In this document: piece by piece, positions 25,647 through 33,246 of the stretch
Layout: every line of letters starts with the position of its first letter
Numbering within the stretch: the first letter of the stretch is position 1
Origin: Terriglobales bacterium
Lineage (GTDB): Bacteria; Acidobacteriota; Terriglobia; Terriglobales; Acidobacteriaceae
Reading direction: 5' to 3'
NCBI GenBank assembly: GCA_035651995.1
Contig: DASRER010000034.1
Span: 62,001 to 126,000, forward strand
Length of the DNA stretch: 64,000 bases
Position numbers and translations under genes: made by a program
The notes under the pieces: model-generated
The model's input: the letters and a program-made list of their open reading frames with translations, nothing else
What the model was told of the DNA's origin: nothing
Database searches by the model: none

Positions 25647-25763
25647 ATGTCCAAGAAAAAGAAATCTCCCAAAAAGCCCGCCAAGCGCAAGCCCGCCCGC
25701 AAGCGTGAGGATTTCAGCCAAGCTGCCGCCCGGATCGTGCGAGAGGCAACAGAGCGAGGCTAA
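25647..25763 (+). CDS. 38-aa lysine/arginine-rich small protein
   Basis: A short frame starts at ATG 25647, with AGGA about 8 bases upstream. It encodes a basic N-terminus (SKKKKSPKKPAKRKPARKR) and a predicted amphipathic helix (EDFSQAAARIVREATERG). From memory, similar very small proteins with the EDF.QAAARIV.EAT ending occur as hypothetical genes in other bacteria. The basic tail suggests nucleic-acid binding. Its stop (TAA 25761-25763) overlaps the stop of the convergent 263-aa gene. Confidence 0.7.
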   Translation: MSKKKKSPKKPAKRKPARKREDFSQAAARIVREATERG

Positions 25764-26551
25764 AACAGAGCGGCCTGCGCTACCTTTGGCGGGTAAAACA
25801 GCCCTACGATTATCCAAGTGCCCGGGTGCTGGTGGACGGTGCCGACATAAAAGCTCGTATCGTATTTTTCGATCATCTCCTTCTCATATCGCTGTCGGAA
25901 CTTCTCTTCCCATTTTTCGCTGTAATCCTGCTTCCATCTGCGGTACGACTCAGCCATTTCCCAATCGGTACAAATCATCGTGTGACCACTGCAGGAACTG
26001 TCATCGCAGCCGAACTTGTACTGAAACCTAAACGGGATTTTTTCTAGCTGCTTCTTCGGCTTCTCTGCGAACAAGTGTCCCTGCTCAAGGATCGCGCGTT
26101 GCGCTGCCGTCCAGTCTGGCGTATCGGGCGCGATAATCAGCTTCTCGATGTGCTTGGGGCGGAAGATGCCGAGCGTCGGATGGCCCTGCGCATCGCGCTG
26201 TTTTGCAAGGCAGCACAGGCAGTGGGCGCGCAGGGGTTCAATAATCTCCTTTCGCGGTCGCCAGTCATGGTCGGTTGGGAGGGGTTCCGAAAGAATCTTG
26301 ATGCCATTCTGTTTTAGTTTGTAACTCTCTGGTCGCGGGTCGGTGGCCTTTTCCACCGTAAGCTCTACGTGCTGATAGCGTCGGAATTGCTGTTCTGCGG
26401 CCAGGTATCGCCACGGCACAGGGAACAGGCGCAGCCACTCGCCTTTGTCGGTGATCGCAGCGGTGCAGGAAACTTCCGCGCCATTCTTTGCCGGCGTCGG
26501 ATAAGTTCTAACAACAATCAGGGCTTTCTTGATTTCTGTCTTTGCGGCCAT
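25760..26551 (-). CDS. 263-aa protein of unknown function, transposon cargo
   Basis: I do not recognise a named family. The N-terminus (KKALIVVRTYPTPAKNGAEVSCTAAITDKGEWLRLFPVPWR) looks like a beta-barrel-type domain. The middle has a CLCC cluster and GIFRPKHIEKLII. The C-terminal third holds CDDSSCSGHTMICTDWEM and a charged helical stretch with repeated W and K/E (YRRWKQDYSEKWEEKFRQRY), ending in TWIIVGLFYPP. Conserved Cys/His suggest metal or Fe-S binding. It follows the DUF488 gene by 4 bp, so the two are probably co-translated and act together. Confidence 0.8.
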   Translation of the reverse strand: MAAKTEIKKALIVVRTYPTPAKNGAEVSCTAAITDKGEWLRLFPVPWRYLAAEQQFRRYQHVELTVEKATDPRPESYKLKQNGIKILSEPLPTDHDWRPRKEIIEPLRAHCLCCLAKQRDAQGHPTLGIFRPKHIEKLIIAPDTPDWTAAQRAILEQGHLFAEKPKKQLEKIPFRFQYKFGCDDSSCSGHTMICTDWEMAESYRRWKQDYSEKWEEKFRQRYEKEMIEKYDTSFYVGTVHQHPGTWIIVGLFYPPKVAQAALF

Positions 26552-26555
26552 GAGT

Positions 26556-27083
26556 TCATATGTCGAAACCCCTCATGCCGAGCTCTTCCAGCGCCAGCGC
26601 CACGCGATGCCGATGGCATTCCTTGGGGTCCATCTCTGTACACATGAGGGCGACGGGATGCTCAAAGCCGTTAATGAAGAAATGCAGATTACGACCAAAG
26701 AATGATTCCACTACATTGTCGTCGTACCACTCCCAGATGACATCCCGCGTACCCGCTTCGATAGCTTTGGCGCGAATGTCGCGCGGGACGCCAAGCTGCG
26801 GCAGATGAACGTAAGCGATGCCGTGCTCCTCTAGCAGCGTCGCTATATTTCTTTTGCTCAATTCAGGCCTGTACATACTGACTGGGTTCTGGCGAATATC
26901 AATCAGCGTCCTAACGCCGAACGACTTGAGAGCCTCGATGATTTCATGTGTTTTCCTGCCGGAATATCCGAGCGTGAAAAAGTCAGCATCATCGGCAGAA
27001 CGGGTTTCATTCCACACGTCCCTGCCATCACACTGATCCTTGAGCGAGCCAGTAGGAAGGCTTAGCCGATTCTCTTGTGGCAT
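26556..27083 (-). CDS. DUF488 family protein, transposon cargo
   Basis: The protein (175 residues from ATG 27083) has the DUF488 pattern: FFTLGYSGRKTHEIIEALKSFGVRTLIDIRQNPVS, KRNIATLLEEHGIAYVHLPQLGVP, then VALMCTEMDPKECHRHRVA. The CTE...CHR box near the C-terminus is the conserved Cys/His site of this family, whose biochemistry is poorly known. It sits between the zinc-ribbon gene (9 bp gap) and the 263-aa gene (4 bp gap) in one cargo operon. A GTG at 27089 is an equally possible start. Confidence 0.87.
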   Translation of the reverse strand: MPQENRLSLPTGSLKDQCDGRDVWNETRSADDADFFTLGYSGRKTHEIIEALKSFGVRTLIDIRQNPVSMYRPELSKRNIATLLEEHGIAYVHLPQLGVPRDIRAKAIEAGTRDVIWEWYDDNVVESFFGRNLHFFINGFEHPVALMCTEMDPKECHRHRVALALEELGMRGFDI

Positions 27084-27092
27084 GAGCACAGT

Positions 27093-27443
27093 CTAGCCCA
27101 CCTTCCACTTGATGATGCCGTTCTTATCTTTGTTCCGCTTCAGTGCTATGTCCGATTCGAGGCGATGCACCCATTTGTTATTCGGGAACTTCTCAGGGAG
27201 CCTTGCTTCGGTTCGGAGTTCCGTCCAAGTTAGCGGCCCAGACTTGCGCAACGTGTATTCGATCTTGTCGCGGAAGTCCTCATAAGTAAGCATCGGGGCT
27301 GCACGGCGCGGACGGTTCCAATAGGGACTTTTGCATTTTGGGCAGGCGACGGGTTCTTTGTCAGAGGCGGGGTCTTTCGGTATCCACTCCCCGCCGCAGC
27401 GCTCACAGCGGTATCCCATTACAGTGATCGGTACTTTTGGCAT
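27093..27443 (-). CDS. Zinc-ribbon protein with C-terminal winged-helix-like region, transposon cargo
   Basis: The 116-residue protein starts after a strong ribosome site (AAGGAGAGGGGG). An N-terminal zinc ribbon has two Cys pairs (CERCGGEW and CPKCKSP). After a basic linker, LTYEDFRDKIEYTLRKSGPLTWTELRTEARLPEKFPNNKWVHRLESDI looks like a small winged helix, so DNA binding is plausible. It is the first gene of the minus-strand cargo operon and is divergent from the transposase. That makes it a candidate regulator of both. Confidence 0.75.
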   Translation of the reverse strand: MPKVPITVMGYRCERCGGEWIPKDPASDKEPVACPKCKSPYWNRPRRAAPMLTYEDFRDKIEYTLRKSGPLTWTELRTEARLPEKFPNNKWVHRLESDIALKRNKDKNGIIKWKVG

Positions 27444-27488
27444 ATTATCCCCCTCTCCTTACCTTCCGAGATATTAGCCGAATCGGGT

Positions 27489-27536
27489 TATATTAGTCAA
27501 GAAAATACTTGACAATATATCCTATCAAGATAACAT
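27489..27536 (+). promoter_or_regulatory. Transposase promoter overlapped by inverted repeat
   Basis: TTGACA (27509-27514) and TAACAT (27531-27536) form a sigma-70-like promoter with a 16-bp spacer, 19 bp before the transposase ATG. An inverted repeat covers the -35 box: GTCAAG (27496-27501) pairs with CTTGAC (27508-27513). It extends to TATATT / AATATA with one bulged base. A repressor bound here would control the transposase and perhaps the divergent cargo operon. Confidence 0.6.
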
Positions 27537-27554
27537 ATCAGGCAGGATAAGGAC

Positions 27555-28403
27555 ATGAATCGCCTCAAGACCGAAAAGCGGATTCAGGTAATAGCGGCTC
27601 TCGTTGAAGGAACGTCCATCAATGCGACTTGCCGCATGACAGGCGTTGCCAAGCACACCGTCTTGAACCTCCTGCGCGACCTCGGCTGCGCTGCCGCTGC
27701 CTACCATCACCACAACGTTCGCGGCCTCAGCGTGCGCCGTTTGCAGTGCGACGAAATTTGGGCATTTGTCGGTTGCAAGAAGAAGAACGCCACACCCGAA
27801 CAAAAGCAGCAGGGCTGGGGTGATGTTTGGACGTGGACGGCCATTGATGCCGACACGAAACTCTGTGTCACGTACCTGATTGGCCTGCGCGATAAAGCGT
27901 GCGCGATGGAGTTCATGCAGGACTGCCGCGACCGCATCGTTAATCGCCCGCAAATCACTACCGACGCGCACAGGCCGTACATGGACGCCGTTGACGCCGC
28001 GTTCGGTATGGAAGTGGACTATGCCCAATTGCACAAGGTTTTCGGGGCACCGTCCGATGAAGAGCAGCGCCGCTATTCACCCGCGACCTGCATCGGCTGC
28101 GACATGAAAACCGTGACGGGCGACCCCGACCCAAAGCACGTCAGCACGTCATTTGTCGAGCGTCAAAATCTGACAATGCGCATGTCCATGCGCAGGTTCA
28201 CACGGCTCACAAATGGCTTCAGCAAAAAGCTGGACAACCACGGTCACGCTGTTGCCCTATATTTCATGCACTACAACTTCTGCCGCGTGCATAAGACGCT
28301 GCGCGTTACGCCCGCGATGGAAGCAGGCCTAGCAGATCACATTTGGACGCTTGAAGAGCTGGTGGGATTGCTCGTACCAGCACAGGCTACAGCAGTTGCT
28401 TAG
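27555..28403 (+). CDS. IS1-family DDE transposase
   Basis: The 282-residue single-frame transposase has an N-terminal helix-turn-helix (KRIQVIAALVEGTSINATCRMTGVAKHTVLNLL) and a DDE catalytic domain. The acidic residues are in LQCDEIWAFVG, TTDAHRPYMDAV and SFVERQNLTMRMSMRRFTRLTNGFSKK. The ERQNLT...R..R.T..FSK block is characteristic of IS1. Unlike classical IS1 there is no split insA/insB needing frameshifting. AGGATAAGG precedes the ATG. It should act on the 17-bp ends that bracket the whole cargo. Confidence 0.9.
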   Translation: MNRLKTEKRIQVIAALVEGTSINATCRMTGVAKHTVLNLLRDLGCAAAAYHHHNVRGLSVRRLQCDEIWAFVGCKKKNATPEQKQQGWGDVWTWTAIDADTKLCVTYLIGLRDKACAMEFMQDCRDRIVNRPQITTDAHRPYMDAVDAAFGMEVDYAQLHKVFGAPSDEEQRRYSPATCIGCDMKTVTGDPDPKHVSTSFVERQNLTMRMSMRRFTRLTNGFSKKLDNHGHAVALYFMHYNFCRVHKTLRVTPAMEAGLADHIWTLEELVGLLVPAQATAVA

Positions 28404-28462
28404 GGAAGCACCTTGGACGTTACTAAGGGCATCTGTTAGCATTGGATTTGTCATCAAAACTG

Positions 28463-28491
28463 TTGACACGGCTGGGCGGCGTGAATACGCT
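28463..28491 (+). promoter_or_regulatory. Candidate promoter for the NYN gene
   Basis: TTGACA (28463-28468) is followed after 17 bases by TACGCT (28486-28491), in the 170-bp gap between transposase and NYN gene. The -10 box matches consensus weakly, so this is tentative. Confidence 0.35.
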
Positions 28492-28573
28492 TTCAGCCGA
28501 AGTTCTGCCCTCTGTTACGCCCATGATCCAAGTAGGCAGCGATGCCTCGCGTGATGGAGGGCATTAATTTTTT

Positions 28574-29281
28574 ATGGCCGAAAGAGTGGTCGTTCTGCTC
28601 GACGGAGGTTTTGTAAAGAAAAAACTAGAAGAAACGAGCCGTCATTTCCCGACCGTTGCCGAGATCGTTGCGCTGTGCGGCGGCATCTTGGCCAAACCGT
28701 CACTCGCAGGTAAAGACCTCTTCAGAATCTACTACTATGACGCTCCGCCGTTTGAGGGCAGCGTCCGCCACCCGCTGACGCGCCTGAATGTAAATTACTC
28801 AAACACGCCAGTTGCCAATCAGAATAAGTCGCTAATTGATTCGTTAGAACTGCAACCGGATTTTGCAGTGCGACGGGGAACCCTCAAGTGCTCCGGCTGG
28901 AAGCTTGGGCGTACAGCCCTGCGACGCCTGAGCAGGATCGCTCCCGTCGCTGCTCCTGGAGCCGTGGTGGCCCCTCCAGTTCCTCAGCAAGGTGTAGCGC
29001 TGGCCGCCGTAGCGGTCGCCGCGCCCGCCCCGAATCTTGCTGTTACCCCGACCGATTTCGTGCCCAACATGCAACAAAAGGGGGTGGATATGCGAATTGG
29101 CCTCGACATGGCATGGATTGCCCTCAAGCGTCTGGCGGAAATCCTTGTGCTCGTGACCGGCGATTCAGATTTCGTTCCCGTGATGAAGTTTGCCCGGAAG
29201 GAAGGCATGCGCGTATTCCTCGAATGCATGAATCATCCCGTGTCTCGGGATTTGAAAGCCCACGCCGACCGCGTGCTCTGA
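28574..29281 (+). CDS. NYN-domain (PIN-like) nuclease, transposon cargo
   Basis: The 235-residue protein has the NYN acidic layout: Asp10 in VVVLLDGGFV, KGVDMRIGLDMAW in the middle, and Asp197/Asp199 in LVTGDSDFVPVMKFARKEG. These residues usually bind Mg2+ in RNases of the PIN/NYN fold. An Ala/Pro-rich insert (about 123-155) separates the first and second halves. It ends 3 bp inside the right end of the transposon. It is probably an RNase; whether it works with the zinc-ribbon/DUF488 operon is unknown. Confidence 0.87.
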   Translation: MAERVVVLLDGGFVKKKLEETSRHFPTVAEIVALCGGILAKPSLAGKDLFRIYYYDAPPFEGSVRHPLTRLNVNYSNTPVANQNKSLIDSLELQPDFAVRRGTLKCSGWKLGRTALRRLSRIAPVAAPGAVVAPPVPQQGVALAAVAVAAPAPNLAVTPTDFVPNMQQKGVDMRIGLDMAWIALKRLAEILVLVTGDSDFVPVMKFARKEGMRVFLECMNHPVSRDLKAHADRVL

Positions 29282-29284
29282 GGC

Positions 29285-29301
29285 CAAACTGCACCACTAC
29301 C
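29285..29301 (-). repeat. Right terminal inverted repeat
   Basis: CAAACTGCACCACTACC is the exact reverse complement of the left repeat at 25581-25597. Confidence 0.93.
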
Positions 29302-29309
29302 GACAGGTG
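29302..29309. repeat. Right target-site duplication
   Basis: GACAGGTG repeats the 8 bases immediately left of the element (25573-25580). Joining the flanks at this octamer restores one continuous intergenic sequence. Confidence 0.9.
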
Positions 29310-29395
29310 GTGGAGTCTATCAGGCGAGCGAGGGGAGGCAAGCGTCAGAATGCGTCAAGTTAGATAGGTCACTGTGCCTATCGCCAATTGGTCTT

Positions 29396-31876
29396 TCATC
29401 TTTCCGAAGTGGCATGTAACTTGGCCGTATTCACCTCGTATCCCAACCTGCGCGCGCAGTCGGCCAGGATTTCAGCCTCCCACTCCGGACGCCGCGGGCT
29501 CTTCGGATGCGGTTCAGAACTGGGAATGCGCCCGATCAAGTGGAGGAACACGGCAGCGGAGTGCTTGTACGCTGGGACGGGATCGCGGAACGCGATGTTG
29601 CCCAGGTGCTGCAGCGCGTCGGAGAACTCGTAGTAGCCGGTTTCGCCCTCGCTCCACAGGCGGTCGCGCTCGGCGAATTTCTCCGGCGCGAAGGTGGCGA
29701 GCCCGAGCAGGTAGTCGGAGCCGTACTCGATCATGCTGATGCCCAGGTCGTTGCCCGTATAGATCTTGAAGTCGGGCCGCTCCACGTCGCGCAGCCGCAG
29801 CCGTGCCAGCTCCTGCGTGCGGTCCAGCGAGGAATGCTTGATGCCGATCAGCTCGGGAATCTCCATCAGCCCGCGAATGGTGGTTTCGTCGAAGATCTCG
29901 CCGTTCGGTCCGAACATGCGGCCAAGTTCGAACGCGATCACCTGCTTGTAGCCGCTGCAAATGGAGCGATACACGGCCAGCTTCTCGCCAGACTCCTTGC
30001 CGTGCAGGCGCTTGGTCTGGAAGATGATGGGCGTGCCGCCGCGTTCGGCGATGGCGTCCATCTGCTTGCGGTAGAGCTTCACGATGTCGCCCTCGCGGCC
30101 CTCGATGTAAGCGCCGGCGATGAACGGCGTGTTGGGCCCGACGGCCTGCCGCGTCCAGTCGAGCACCAGCCGCATCTCCTCATCGTCGAGCAGGTTGACG
30201 TAGCCGGTGTCCATGTTGACGGCGTTGGTCAGGCCGGCGCGATGCGTAAACGCCAGGTGCGCCTGGAAGGACTCGACCGCGATGCGCCCGTCGGCGCCGT
30301 ACGGCAGCAGCGCCGCCGCAATTCCCTGCGGCTTGCGGCCGGGGCGGCGTTGCGCTTCGTAGTCGCGCAGCGCGGGCCCGGTGCGCGCCGCCTGCGCTTT
30401 GTACTCCTTGCCCTCCTTCAGCTCTTTCAACTGCGCCGAAAGGTGCGAGTTCTTGTAGTAGTCATCGAGCGGATAGCAGCCGGAAGGTAGGCCGTTGCGC
30501 GGGGCCGTGGTGCAATCGCTGAAGGTCCGGCAAATCCGCTTGCGCTCGAGCGGCTTGCCCTTCGTGGCGTCAAGCAGGATCTCCGGATACGGCAGCACCA
30601 TGCGCCCCAGCCCGACCAGGTCGGTCCAGCCTTCTCGCACCGCGGCCTGCGCGACGTTCGGCAGAAACTCCTGGAGATACGTGTATCCGGTTCCCACGAA
30701 GATCAGCTTGGGGAAGCGGTGCTTGAGCCGGCGCGTCACGTCGAGCTGCCGCGCCACCTCGACCAGCGGGTCGGCTGGCGGCAGGTAGCCGTCGGAGGGC
30801 GGATAGAGCGCCGGCCGTTGCAGGTGCGGATTGTAATAAGGACTGCCCGCCGAGATGTTGACCAGGAAAATCTCAAGCTGCTCCAGCAGCTTCAGGAATT
30901 TCGCCGGCTCGTTCAGGTCGGCCTCGAGCGGCTTCAGCGGGTTCACGCCGAATCCCCAGCGATACGGCGTGTAGCGCGCCATGTCTTCGGGAATCCCGAC
31001 GCCGGCGTGGTTCTCGTCGGCAGTGAGCGGATCGGGCATGAACGGAGCGATGTCGAAGGCGGAGAGCCGCACCGCGATCTTCAGGCCGGGCGCGGCGCTG
31101 CGGATGCCGGCGACCACATCGCGCAGGAACCGCGTGCGGTTTTCCAGCGCGCCGCCGTACTTGCCGGGACGCGTGTGCGCGCTGAGGAACTCGTGGCCCA
31201 GATAGCCGTGGCAGTGCTTGATGTCGACGAAATCGAAGCCCAGCTCGCGCGCGATGTGTCCCGCGCGGTGAAAGTCGGTGATGATGCCCTCGATTTCGCC
31301 GTCGGTGAGCACCGGGTAGCGCGAGCTGAGGCCCAGCCGCCGATCGAGAATCGGATGCCGGTACAGGATGCGCGCCTCGCGGCGGCCGTGCTCGTTGGGA
31401 CACGAGTAGCGCCCGGAATGCGTGAGCTGGAGGCCGATCACCAGACCTTCGGCCGAACCGGTTGTCTTGCGGTGGTGTTCGATGAGCGTGCGGCGCAGCC
31501 GGGACAGCCCGGCTTTCGTGTGCTCGGCAATCAGCAGCTGATTGGGATTGGCGCGCCCATCATGCCGGACCGCCACCGCTTCCCCGCCCCAGATGAGTTT
31601 TGCGCCGCTCTCGCCAAAGCGCTGCCAGCGCCGCAGCGTTGCGCGCGTCGGATTTCCTTCCGATGTGCCGTCCCATCCCTCCATCGGGTGGACCGCGATG
31701 CGATTGCCGATGCGGATCGATTCGTGGACGAGGGGCTTCAACAGCGGCGACTCGTCGCCGGTAACAACTTCGTCGTCGCAGGGCAATTCGATGTTGAGCT
31801 TGTCGAGGTGCTCGCGGAAGCGGGCAATGTCGTGCAGCCCGCCGACGCGGACGATGTTGGGCGAGGTCGTGCTCAT
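29396..31876 (-). CDS. Fusion of old-yellow-enzyme-type oxidoreductase and DHDPS-type aldolase
   Basis: The 826-residue protein has two enzyme domains. Residues 1 to about 490 are an NADH:flavin oxidoreductase barrel (IAVHPMEGWDG, LQLTHSGRYS, DIKHCHGYLGHEFLSAHTRPGKYGG, FVGTGYTYLQ, VGLGRM). Residues about 510-826 are a dihydrodipicolinate synthase/N-acetylneuraminate lyase-type barrel (GIAAALLPY, PFIAGAYIEG, and the Schiff-base Lys about position 680 in LIGIKHSSLD). Such a fusion suggests channelling between a flavin-dependent redox step and an aldol cleavage or dehydration, perhaps on a sugar-acid. It is coupled to an MFS transporter by a 4-bp overlap. Confidence 0.85.
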   Translation of the reverse strand: MSTTSPNIVRVGGLHDIARFREHLDKLNIELPCDDEVVTGDESPLLKPLVHESIRIGNRIAVHPMEGWDGTSEGNPTRATLRRWQRFGESGAKLIWGGEAVAVRHDGRANPNQLLIAEHTKAGLSRLRRTLIEHHRKTTGSAEGLVIGLQLTHSGRYSCPNEHGRREARILYRHPILDRRLGLSSRYPVLTDGEIEGIITDFHRAGHIARELGFDFVDIKHCHGYLGHEFLSAHTRPGKYGGALENRTRFLRDVVAGIRSAAPGLKIAVRLSAFDIAPFMPDPLTADENHAGVGIPEDMARYTPYRWGFGVNPLKPLEADLNEPAKFLKLLEQLEIFLVNISAGSPYYNPHLQRPALYPPSDGYLPPADPLVEVARQLDVTRRLKHRFPKLIFVGTGYTYLQEFLPNVAQAAVREGWTDLVGLGRMVLPYPEILLDATKGKPLERKRICRTFSDCTTAPRNGLPSGCYPLDDYYKNSHLSAQLKELKEGKEYKAQAARTGPALRDYEAQRRPGRKPQGIAAALLPYGADGRIAVESFQAHLAFTHRAGLTNAVNMDTGYVNLLDDEEMRLVLDWTRQAVGPNTPFIAGAYIEGREGDIVKLYRKQMDAIAERGGTPIIFQTKRLHGKESGEKLAVYRSICSGYKQVIAFELGRMFGPNGEIFDETTIRGLMEIPELIGIKHSSLDRTQELARLRLRDVERPDFKIYTGNDLGISMIEYGSDYLLGLATFAPEKFAERDRLWSEGETGYYEFSDALQHLGNIAFRDPVPAYKHSAAVFLHLIGRIPSSEPHPKSPRRPEWEAEILADCARRLGYEVNTAKLHATSER

Positions 31877-33117
31877 GCCGTCCTCCGGCGTGCGGGCAAC
31901 GCGGCCACCGCCAGCGCCCCGGCGAGCGCGGCCGCGATGAGTACGGCGAAGCCGGGACCGTAGCTGCCGGAGGCGTCACGCATCCGCCCCACCAGCCACG
32001 GCGCGACCGCTTCGGCAACGCCATCGGCGGTAATGATGATCCCCATCAATCTTCCTAGCACGGCGACGCCGAAGACTTCCGCGGTCATGAGTGGAATGAT
32101 CATATAGTCGCCGCCCAGCGCGATGCCCGAGATCACCGCGTAGACATAAATCACCGCGCGCGATTCGGCTATGAACAGCAGCGGAATCGCCGCCGCCACC
32201 AGACCGTAGATCAGCAGCATGACGTACTTCTTCGGGAAGCGGTCGGCAAGCGAGCCCATCAGCAGCCGGCCGGCAATGCTGGAGGCGAGCACCAGCGAGA
32301 GCACGCGTGCCGTCTCCGACTGCGAGTAGTGCCGGTCGAGGCTGAGAAACAGCTTCAGGCTCTGCTGCGCGCCGGCCACCGCCGCAATGGAGCACATGCT
32401 GCCGATCGCGAGCAGGTAAAATGCCGGCGTCTTCAAGGCGCCGGCAGCGGATGTCGGCGCGGTGGCGGTTCGCGCGCCTGCCGGTGCCTCCTTCAGCACA
32501 AAGGCGAGCGGCAGGGCAATCAGGATGACGAGCCCTCCCAGAATCTGCAATGCTGCGTGCCATCCGAAGCGCTGCGCCAGTTCATTGGCGATCCAGGGCA
32601 CGGCCGCGCCGCCAAACCCGATGCCAAGGTACGCAATCCCCATCGCCTTGCCGCGCGCGCGATCGAAGTTCCGCGAGAGCAGCACCTGGCACGGCAGCGG
32701 ACCGCCGCACACGTATCCCAGAGCGTTGCCTATATAGAAGATGTAGAACAACCCCAGCCTCGAAACCGTGCCCAGCCCCGCGAGCGCCGTCCCGGCGAGC
32801 AAGATGCCGGCCATCATCAGGCGTCGCGGACCGAAGCGGTCCACCAGATATCCGGCAACAAAGCCGAAGGCCGGGCCCACGATGAGCTTGCCGAGCGCGT
32901 TGCCTGACGTGACCTGCGCGCGCGTCCAGCCGAACTCACGCACCATGAAGTCGTAGAAGAACGGCGGCCCCCACACGGCGAAGCCGACGATAGTGAACAG
33001 CGCGAAGAACGCCGTCCCCAGCACCTGCACCGAGCGGGCGTCGCGAAATAATTCAGAAGCTGCGGCCCCGTGGGCGGGTGCGACGGCGGGTTCGGATGTT
33101 GCAACACGGGCCGGCAT
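31873..33117 (-). CDS. MFS transporter
   Basis: I used ATG 33117, just before the first membrane segment; longer frames only add Arg-rich non-homologous sequence. The 414-residue protein has about 12 membrane spans. Its first half carries FAVWGPPFFYDFMVREFGWTRAQVTSG and VDRFGPRRLMMAG, typical of the monocarboxylate/oxalate-type MFS branch. RLLMGSLADRFPKKYVM lies between TM8 and TM9. It probably imports the substrate of the coupled OYE-DHDPS fusion enzyme. Confidence 0.87.
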   Translation of the reverse strand: MPARVATSEPAVAPAHGAAASELFRDARSVQVLGTAFFALFTIVGFAVWGPPFFYDFMVREFGWTRAQVTSGNALGKLIVGPAFGFVAGYLVDRFGPRRLMMAGILLAGTALAGLGTVSRLGLFYIFYIGNALGYVCGGPLPCQVLLSRNFDRARGKAMGIAYLGIGFGGAAVPWIANELAQRFGWHAALQILGGLVILIALPLAFVLKEAPAGARTATAPTSAAGALKTPAFYLLAIGSMCSIAAVAGAQQSLKLFLSLDRHYSQSETARVLSLVLASSIAGRLLMGSLADRFPKKYVMLLIYGLVAAAIPLLFIAESRAVIYVYAVISGIALGGDYMIIPLMTAEVFGVAVLGRLMGIIITADGVAEAVAPWLVGRMRDASGSYGPGFAVLIAAALAGALAVAALPARRRTA

Positions 33118-33246
33118 GCTGCTGGCGGAGTATAGCGCGAGAAGCAGCTGCTGGCTGCTGGCCTCGCGACGGCGAGAATTCTTTCGAGCAGCTGGCAACC
33201 GGCAGCCGGCGGCGTTTTGCGCTATCATGCGCGGCAACCCTCGCCC

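Larger units (their letters stand above)
25581..29301. mobile_element. IS1-family transposon with passenger genes, 3.7 kb
   Basis: The element is bounded by perfect 17-bp inverted repeats (GGTAGTGGTGCAGTTTG and its complement) and an 8-bp direct duplication, GACAGGTG. It encodes one IS1-family transposase and five other proteins, all inside the ends: a 38-aa basic protein, a 263-aa unknown, DUF488, zinc ribbon and NYN. The outermost stop codon (29281) is 3 bp from the right repeat. IS1 elements are normally under 1 kb, or about 1-2 kb in their larger relatives, so this is an enlarged, cargo-bearing member. Intact ends and an identical duplication suggest a recent insertion. Confidence 0.9.

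Noticed and set aside
29311-29395. GATAGG/CCTATC hairpin near the right flank as part of the transposon
   Set aside because: It lies outside the terminal repeat and the target duplication, so it belongs to the host sequence.
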